This document shows positions 8,919-15,000 of a DNA stretch of 15,000 nt, piece after piece. Source of the DNA: Monoraphidium neglectum (Eukaryota > Chlorophyta > Chlorophyceae > Sphaeropleales > Selenastraceae). The stretch's first letter is position 1, and each line of letters opens with the position of its first letter. Where the stretch lies: NCBI RefSeq assembly GCF_000611645.1, contig NW_014013038.1:5429-20428 (forward strand), given 5' to 3'. The notes beneath the pieces were generated by a model. It saw only the letters and a program-made list of their open reading frames with translations. It did not search any database and was not told the DNA's origin. Both the position numbers and the translations under genes were made by a program.

Positions 8919-9991
8919 CTCGCCGTCCCCCGGGGTCGCGCAGAGGATGCTCCCCTGCTCCGCCCAGCGGCGCGCCTGCTGCTATGGGGTCCCTGATGGA
9001 GCGCAGCGGCGGCAACATTCGGGCAAGCTGGGTGCGGAGACAAGGGACGCGCAGCGCTTGGAAGCCCACGCCTGCGGCGACTTGGTGCGAGCGCGGTGCG
9101 GCACGCCTGGCAGCCTGTCCCTGACTAGCAGGCGTTCACAGCGACTTTTTTCCATGTGTCAGGCGTGTCACCTGCACTTAAACGCGGATCCCACGCGGGA
9201 GCCCGCGGCTGGATGGGACGCGGGTTGTAAGACGACCTCTAGCTGCAACAGCAGACTGATATTTTCAAAAGCTATCAACACTTCAGATCACGCTGCAAAA
9301 CGCCAAGGACACCCTCCGCGCTCTTTCGGGCAGCGAATCGGGCCGTAAGTATGCACGACTCGGTGTGAGAAATCATGAGAGAAATCCTTTCGCCTTTGTG
9401 TTGATGGCAAACAAAACACCCCTTCGGCGCCCACAGGGACTCCAGAGAGCGCACAGCAGCCGGTCTCGAACGTTGGAATGCAGCAGCTGCGCATGGTGCG
9501 TGGCCTGTTGGAGTACACGGCAGTGCCCAGTGGCAAGCGGTTAACGTGCTGGGCCTTTGCCCGAAACATTTATGGGGCGCACTTCCTGGTGCCAAGCAAA
9601 AGGCACCAGGGTGCCTGTGCGGTGGGCAGTACCAGGGCGGTTTGCACTGCCAGCACGGAAGTGGCGCCGGCTCTCCGCCTTGTATGTATGCGCATCCATG
9701 GCTTTGTCAAGAGCCTATCTTTGCTCGATGTCAGCGGACCCTCAGCCTGCGCCTGGGTCTGCGGCACTTGCGCCTGACGCCATGCCGCTTGAAGCAAGCT
9801 TGAAGCCCGTGGCGTGCATGCTGACCGTCTCAAGTGACTTTGCGAAAGTGAATTGCTAGGCACGGGGAGGATGGACACATTTCAGACCTGGTCGTGGTCC
9901 ATAAGTTTGTTTTGTGCTTACATTCAAGATTGCCTGCGGGACAGCTCACCTGATTCTAGTTCCGCAGATCAGTTATTGCGTTGCACCTACA
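8919..9991. other. Intergenic region between the divergent SR-like and UFD2 genes
   Basis: About 1.07 kb separating two outward-transcribed genes, so it should carry both promoters and leaders. Open frames up to about 130 codons are present on both strands, but none resembles a known protein. No TATA-like box could be assigned with confidence. A perfect hairpin near 9585-9610 is listed separately. Confidence 0.55.
9585..9615. repeat. Overlapping alternative hairpins
   Basis: CCTGGTGCC (9585-9593) and GGCACCAGG (9602-9610) are perfect 9-bp inverted arms around an 8-base loop (AAGCAAAA). The same GGCACC (9602-9607) can instead pair with GGTGCC (9610-9615) across two bases. The two structures share one arm and exclude each other. 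The site is about 380 bases upstream of the UFD2 ATG; whether it is transcribed is unknown. Confidence 0.6.
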
Positions 9992-10525
9992 ATGGACCCT
10001 GAGGACGCGATGGACGATCCTGAGCTCGCCATGGCTATCGCTTTGTCCCTCGCCGAGGTGCGTGGGGCCTCCTAGTGGCGCGTCCCCAGCGATCTGCCTT
10101 ACTCACGCACTTCGCTGTCTGCCTGGTTGGCTTAAGTGACTATCAAAACTAGCCACAACCTTCTGACATCACCGCGCTCGCCTCTGCAGGCGAGCGGGCA
10201 GCAAGTCGATGCGGGCGCAGCTGCGGCGCTCGCATCAGTGCTGAGCTCGGCAGTGGCAGGAGGTACGCGCATTGTTACGCACCAGCGCAATGGTCACTGT
10301 TTGCCTGCGTGAAGCGCCTATCTCATGTTTGTATGATGCGCTTATGCAAGCAAGAAAAACTGCATGTGACACGTGTCGGGGGTGACCCGTTCCCGCGACG
10401 CATGCAAAACCAATGGGCGCGCTCCTCGCAGGTGCCCATCAACAGCAACATCAGCCTCAGCAGGCGCCCCAGCCGCAGCCAGCGCTGCAGCAGCAGCCTC
10501 CACTGCAGCAACAGCCTCCACCACC

Positions 10526-10578
<53 letters not shown>

Positions 10579-13500
10579 TCGCAGCTCAGCTTGCCCAAGC
10601 CATGGCTCAGGCCATGCAGGCGGCCGGCATGGGCGGCGGCCCTGGCGCGGGCCCGGCGCAACTGTTCGGCGGCGGGGATGGCGGAGGTGCTGGGGGCGAC
10701 CAGGATATGGAGGAGAGTGGCAGCTGGGAGGACGGCGGCGACGGCGACGGATCCTGGGAGGAAGAGCTCGGCGCCGACGCGGGCCCGGCGCCGGGGCCGG
10801 CCGCGGCGCGCCCGCACGCGCCCGCGCAGCCGGCGCCTGCGTGGGCAGCCGCCCTGAGGGACGGCTGGTGGCGGCGGCGGGGGGGCGCTGGCGGCGCCAG
10901 CGGGGCAGCAGCGGCAGCAGTGGTCGCGGCCGCCCCCATTGCGGGCCTGCCAGAGGCGCTGAAGGCGCTGTCGGACGCCCTTGGCATGCCTGTCGTCAGC
11001 GGGCTGGACTCCCAGTCCGGGCCGCCGCCGGCAGGCGCGCTGATACTGCCGCTTGGCGAGGGGTGAGCCTCCTGGGGCCCTGATTTCCGGCGCGATGTGG
11101 CCTGCCGCCTGCCCAGAGAGGCTGCCTTCCAGCCTGAGCATCTGGCAGGCCTGCTTCTGCTTATACATTAATGCTCGAGCTGACGCGTCTTTTGCTGAGC
11201 GCGTTTGGCTTCCCTCCTGCCTTCGCCCCTCGCGCGCAGTTCTGGCGGCGGCGTCACGGTCAGCAGCGGCAGCATGGACATGTTGGTCAGCACATGGGCC
11301 TCTCGCAGGTGGGGTAGCATGTGCATGCTGTGCGTGCGCGCATGCGTGTGCACGTGCGCACATGCTTGCGTGGGCTCGCGGGTGCGCCCACCCACTGTGT
11401 GTATGTGTACTTGAGGGGTTGATTGCAGGATGCCTGCGCCCGCGTGGGGCCCGGGCATGCAGCCCGCATGCATTTAGCCAGCACACACTAGGGCCCCCGC
11501 TCGGGGTAGGGAAGCCGCGGCCACGCAGAACGCTATGAAACATAGGGAGCAGTTGCATGCCCACGTTTGGGGCGGCCTGGCGCTGAAATTGGGGCTGTTG
11601 GCCCTGTGTGAAAATGGGGCAGTCGACATGTGCAGGAGTCGGGCTGGGCCTCGGCTCCAGGTCAACAGCGGGCACTTGCTGACTCGGCGCGTGCGACCGA
11701 CCGACTGTTTGCTGCGGGGCGCACTTGGCCCGCAGGACGGCGGCTGCGGCGGCGGCCGGCCCTGGCGGGCAGCTGCAGCTGCTGGTGCAGGCCTTCCACA
11801 GGGCCCCTGCGCCCGCAGCGCTGACGCAGGTGCGCGCCTGCGCGCCCCTCTCCCAACCATGCTTTGCCAACGCCATCTTTCCTTCTGCTTTGCAAGCTGT
11901 GGAGGCAGCCTGCGAATGAACCTTTCACAAGGCATCCTGTGCACCAGATAACGCCGCTCTGCGGCCGCCGACGTCCACTCCCTCACTTCACCCGTGGGCG
12001 CCTCTCTCATCGGCCGGCCTCCACACGACGCAGGGCGGCGCGCCGCTGGTGGAGCTGCTGCGGGGCCGCCTGGCGCACCGCGCTCTGCAGCTGCTGGTGG
12101 ATGACGAGGACGACCTCTTCTATGATCAGGGGCGCTACCACTCGGCGCTGCTGGAGGCCATGGTGCGTGCGATCTCGGCTGTCGCCGCGCCCGTTTCAAA
12201 CTGCGCAGTGCCTGGTGCTTGCGGGGCTTGTAGCGGAGGGGGGTCGTGACACGTCCAACACGAACAGGGAGATAGGTGGTGCAACATGTGTCAGCAGATC
12301 CGCCGCACTACGGTAGTCGTCCCGCTCTGGCGCGGCCCCCCTTGCTTTTGGACCGCTGACCGCCGCCGCTGCCTGCCATGCGTGCCGGCGCTGCAGGCGT
12401 CGGGGGCTGTACCGGAGGCCTTCCTGGCGGCGATGGCGGGGGACGTGGCGTCGGAGGTCGGCGCGCAGCGCTTCGACAAGGTGCGCCACCGCAGTGGCGA
12501 TCCGCCTCCGGCCGCCCGCTGCGGCTGCGTTCCCTGCGTGTGCTGGGTCCTCAACCGCCGCGGACTGCCGCCATGCATCGGTGTGCCGCCATGCTCTGTT
12601 CGTGCCTTGATGCCACCCACCCACGCACCTGTGAGCACTGCCTCTATACCACATGGTACACCAGGGTCACGCTGGAGTTGCTAAGCCCCCCGCCCCACCC
12701 AACCATCGCCCCCAACGCACCAGGTGCTGCGAGACTCATTCGCGTCGTTTCTAAAGCTCAAGCTCGAGGAGGGCCAGGGGGGGCTGGAGGGGCCCCTCAT
12801 CCGCCTGGACATGGCCACGCGCGAGGGCCTGCCGCTGCTGCAGCTCCTGGTGCGCCGCGGCGCGGGGCGCGCGTCGCTTGCGTGCCGGCAGCTTCACCTC
12901 TGCTCCTGTGGGTGGGGTGGTGTGGGGTGGGGCTGGGGGGCCGGGCAAAGTCAGTGCTGGCCTGATGGCAAAGGGCGAGGGCCGGCTGGTGATGGCGCCG
13001 CTGGCTTCTAGCAGCTATGAAGCCCTTTCCGCATATCTTTTACTCATTTTGAAGTGCAACTCGTCAACACGAACCCCTCGTCGCTGTCTCGCACCCGCGT
13101 TGCAGGCTGGCTCGATGGCGACGGAGGCGCTGGCGCTGCCGCGACACAAGACAGAGGGCGGCTGCGTGATGGGGCCCCTGCTCGGCCTCACGTCGATGCC
13201 AGACCCCACCAGGTGCGCTTATTGACAGGCAAATTCAGACGCAAATGGATGAACAGCCAAGAACGGGCTGTTCCGTGCCAGCGACTGCTATCAACCCAAG
13301 CATAATTTTTGTCCGTCTTGCAACATCGAAGCTCGTGCTTACTGCGACGCCGCTGCGCAGCGCTCTTTTCCCTATGCCTCAAGCCGGCGAACGCTCATGA
13401 CACGTACAGGCGCACCGTCACACATCCCCGCCACCCCTCGACCACCCAACTCGTTCTCCCGCAGCTTGCTGAGTCAGGGCAAGGTGGTCAGCCCCGCGCG

Positions 13501-15000
13501 CGAGGTGTTTGCGTCTCTCAGGGGCTACCCCAACAACCAGGTGAGGCGCCCTCTTGGCGCGCCCATCATCGCCTCTGCCACCGCCCCTCCCCTGTGTCAC
13601 CCGGCCTTGCTGGTTCCCTGCATGTACCCGGCCGCAGCTGTTATCTCTCTCTTTGATGCGACTGTGTCAGTCCCGCCTCCAGGCGCGAGACCAGTGACAG
13701 TGACGCGTCAGCACCATGTGACGCCTTTTCGCCCCAACCTCCATGCCTCTCGCCTCGCGTCACCGACCCGCCCCGCCAGGGTGACTCAGCGGGGGGCCGC
13801 CACCTGCTGGAGAACTACCTGTCGCGCGTCCACGACGCGGGCCACCAGGTTCTCATGCGGCTGGTCAAGGTCAAGGTGAGGGGGTGGGGGCCTGGCGGTG
13901 ATTTCTTTGGTTTTGTGCGCTGCCGTGAGGGTCGTGCTCGACAGCACCGGGCCCATAAGCGGGTGGTCAAGGTGACGGGCTGGGGGCCTGGTCACTTTTG
14001 CGGCTTTGGGCGCGGGCGTGAGGGTTGTGATCAGCAGCACCAGGCCCTCATGCTGGGGGGGAGATTGTGGCCATGGGGTGGCAATCGGAGGCGGGGCGTG
14101 TAGGGGCTGTGAAGGTTTGGGTGAGGCGGGTAGTGGGGCCATACCAACGGGTGCTCGAGCATGTGGTTGGGTCCAGGTTGGCAGTTTCGGGGCCTGGAGA
14201 TTTTTGGGTCAGGGGGTGTGCGCACGCCTGAGGATTGTGGGGCAGCAGCACCCCAATGCCAGACGATGTATGGGCGTCAACTTCAAGGCAATTTACAAAG
14301 TGAGGGTTTGGAGCTTGGCTGATTTGCGAAGGCCCCTGCGGCCTTCCTGGGCTGCAGGTTGGCAGGTACGGCTCACCAAGCACAAGCCTAGCGGTTGCTG
14401 ATGCGTGCGGTCCAATGCGGTTTCGGACGCTATTAATCAGGAAGGTTCCGTTGGGGTCGACTGCTTCGCTGAGGCTTGCGGGGGTTGGGCTCCTTTGCAC
14501 TGTCAATAGCAAGGGGAGCCAGGGCCCGCGGAGAGCTGGCCCAAGCGTCCATACAGATGGCTGGACTGCAAAGAAAGCGACGACCGGACTGCAGTCAAGC
14601 CGTCCAATGGACTCCTCAAGTGTCATTGACACTCGCCTGGCCCATTCGCATCCGATCACATTCCTATTTGGACGACTGTGAGCCCCGCGCTCCTTTCCAT
14701 TCAATAACATCAATGACTGTCCAACCCCTCCCTGCACCAGGCTGAGGGCGTCCCCGCGCAGTCCGGGCGCGAGGTGGTCATGGACTGGCTGGCGGCGCTG
14801 GCGGACGCCAACAACGCGCGGACTGGCGGCGGCGAGATGGGCGCGCTGCGCTCCGTCGGACTGGGTGCGCCAGCTGGCCGACCCCACCTGGACTGTGTCC
14901 CAGTATTACTGCAGCAAATATTCCGTGCTTACCTGCGGGGCAGGATGCAGCTGTTGGCCTCCCAACATAAGAGGTGCCAGCGAGGTGACAACGTCGCCTC
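9992..15000 (+). CDS. UFD2-type E4 ubiquitin ligase with N-terminal UIM and polyQ (partial)
   Basis: E4/U-box ubiquitin ligase that extends ubiquitin chains on pre-ubiquitylated clients, normally with CDC48/p97. Seen: exons at 9992-10057, 10190-10262, 10432-11062, 11240-11308, 11736-11829, 12034-12162, 12397-12480, 12724-12849, 13106-13212, 13465-13540, 13780-13875 and 14741 to about 14864, all phases consistent, about 558 residues. Residues 8-22 form a UIM (LAMAIALSLAE core); 50-95 are Gln/Pro-rich ending in Q17; 136-162 are acidic. From about 290 the protein follows the UFD2 core: LVELLRGRLAHRALQLLVDD (316-335), VPEAFLAAMAGDV (359-371), MGPLLGLTSMPDP (445-457, matching the family's LGPFF.S.LP element), LLENYLSRVHDAGHQVLMRLVK (494-515) and REVVMDWLAALADANNAR (527-544). 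The U-box lies past the right edge. The last donor (GTGCGC at 14865) is a guess; the frame stays open to 15000. ATG 9992 is chosen because it directly precedes the UIM. UFD2 proteins are about 1,000 residues, so roughly half is present. Confidence 0.85.
10013..10057 (+). other. Ubiquitin-interacting motif (UIM) at the N-terminus of the UFD2 protein
   Basis: Encodes DDPELAMAIALSLAE. It fits the UIM consensus (acidic lead, then Leu-x-x-Ala-hydrophobic-x-x-Ser-x-x-Glu) at every key position: Leu12, Ala15, Ile16, Ser19 and Glu22. It fills most of exon 1, which ends exactly after the consensus Glu with a phase-0 donor (GTGCGT), so the motif sits on its own exon. Confidence 0.85.
10527..10577 (+). 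repeat. Pure (CAG)17 tract encoding Gln17
   Basis: Seventeen uninterrupted CAG triplets in exon 3 of the UFD2 gene encode residues 79-95, directly after PPPP and before an Ala/Gln-rich helix-like stretch. No CAA interruption occurs inside the run, unlike the nearby mixed Gln stretches, so slippage is likely. Confidence 0.95.
11309..11735 (+). other. Long intron 4 of the UFD2 gene
   Basis: A 427-base intron between the GTGGGG donor at 11309 and the CCCGCAG acceptor ending at 11735. It contains a 36-base alternating purine-pyrimidine tract and a GTGTGTATGTGTAC stretch near 11395. No further exon consistent with UFD2 was found in it. Confidence 0.65.
11330..11365. repeat. Alternating purine-pyrimidine tract (Z-DNA-prone)
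   Basis: All 36 bases alternate purine and pyrimidine, mostly GC and GT/AC steps (GTGCGTGCGCGCATGCGTGT at the start). A further 12-base alternating block at 11317-11328 is separated by one break. Such sequence can adopt left-handed Z-DNA under negative supercoiling. It lies in intron 4 of the UFD2 gene. Confidence 0.75.
13861..14260 (+). repeat. Degenerate ~100-bp tandem repeats in UFD2 intron 11, starting inside exon 11
   Basis: Three recognisable copies begin near 13861, 13963 and 14163. Shared blocks in order are a GGTCAAGGTGA-like start (copies 1 and 2), GGGGCCTGG (all three), a T-rich centre, GTGAGGGTYGTG or GAGGATTGTG, and CAGCACC. The spacing of about 101 and 200 suggests an eroded copy near 14063. 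The first copy includes the last bases of exon 11 and its donor, so the duplication carried a splice-site copy into the intron. Confidence 0.6.
13876..14740 (+). other. Very long intron 11 of the UFD2 gene
   Basis: At 865 bases this is about three times the typical intron of the window. Its first 400 bases are the degenerate tandem array listed separately; the rest is moderately GC-rich with no exon that fits UFD2. Joining exon 11 straight to exon 12 gives the order VLMRLVK then REVVMDWLAALADANNAR expected for the family, which supports treating the whole stretch as one intron. Confidence 0.65.

Noticed and set aside
9478..9777. Plus-strand 99-codon frame in the divergent intergenic region
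   Set aside because: No recognisable domain or coding signature; it contains the hairpin repeat and overlaps equally long frames on both strands.
10323..11876. A 517-codon minus-strand open frame opposite UFD2 exons 3-5
   Set aside because: It is the antisense shadow of GC-rich and CAG-repeat coding sequence (poly-Leu opposite poly-Gln) and crosses introns; the product matches no known family.
12600..12724. Possible extra UFD2 coding exon in the intron before exon 8
   Set aside because: Exons 7 and 8 join directly in phase and give the continuous family pattern (QRFDK then VLRDSFASFLKL), leaving no missing segment.

Overview
The window is nuclear DNA from a eukaryote, most probably a green alga (Chlorophyta; class not resolved). 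Four genes can be rebuilt, each split by many short GT-AG introns (about 130 to 330 bases, two longer). Donors are mostly GTGCGY or GTGAGY, acceptors end in pyrimidine-CAG, coding exons are GC-rich, and one gene ends shortly before a TGTAA polyadenylation-type signal, as is usual in chlorophytes. The protein families are best matched by plant and algal members. Exons were joined by hand: in every gene the splice phases agree across all junctions and the joined protein follows its family, but there is no transcript evidence.

Layout. (1) 1-1004, minus: N-terminal 135 residues of an mARC/MOSC-type molybdenum-cofactor protein, cut by the left edge. (2) 1005-2659: intergenic, with a 21-bp minisatellite and a cluster of ACGT elements. 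(3) 2660-5228, minus: complete seven-exon gene (348 aa) for a LURP-one-related (LOR, tubby-like fold) protein with a long Gln/Pro/Tyr/Gly-rich N-terminus. (4) 5229-5846: spacer holding the LOR leader (probably with a 5'-UTR intron), a CRE palindrome beside a 12-bp palindrome, and the polyadenylation signal of the next gene. (5) 5847-8918, minus: complete eight-exon gene (435 aa) for an SR-like splicing factor with two RRMs and a long Gly/Asp/Arg linker. (6) 8919-9991: divergent intergenic region. (7) 9992 to beyond 15000, plus: first 12 exons (about 558 residues) of a UFD2-type E4 ubiquitin ligase, cut by the right edge before its U-box.

The genes are ordinary, independently transcribed nuclear genes; nothing suggests an operon or one shared pathway. 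The most unusual feature is the N-terminus of the UFD2 protein: a textbook ubiquitin-interacting motif (UIM), then a pure (CAG)17 polyglutamine tract and an acidic stretch, all placed ahead of the UFD2 core. The order UIM then polyQ recalls ataxin-3, which in animals is a known client and partner of the UFD2 orthologue. The LOR protein is similarly built from a disordered Pro/Gln/Tyr-rich N-terminus and a tubby-like fold, the layout seen in phospholipid scramblases. No CRISPR array, convincing tRNA or rRNA gene, or intact mobile element was seen.
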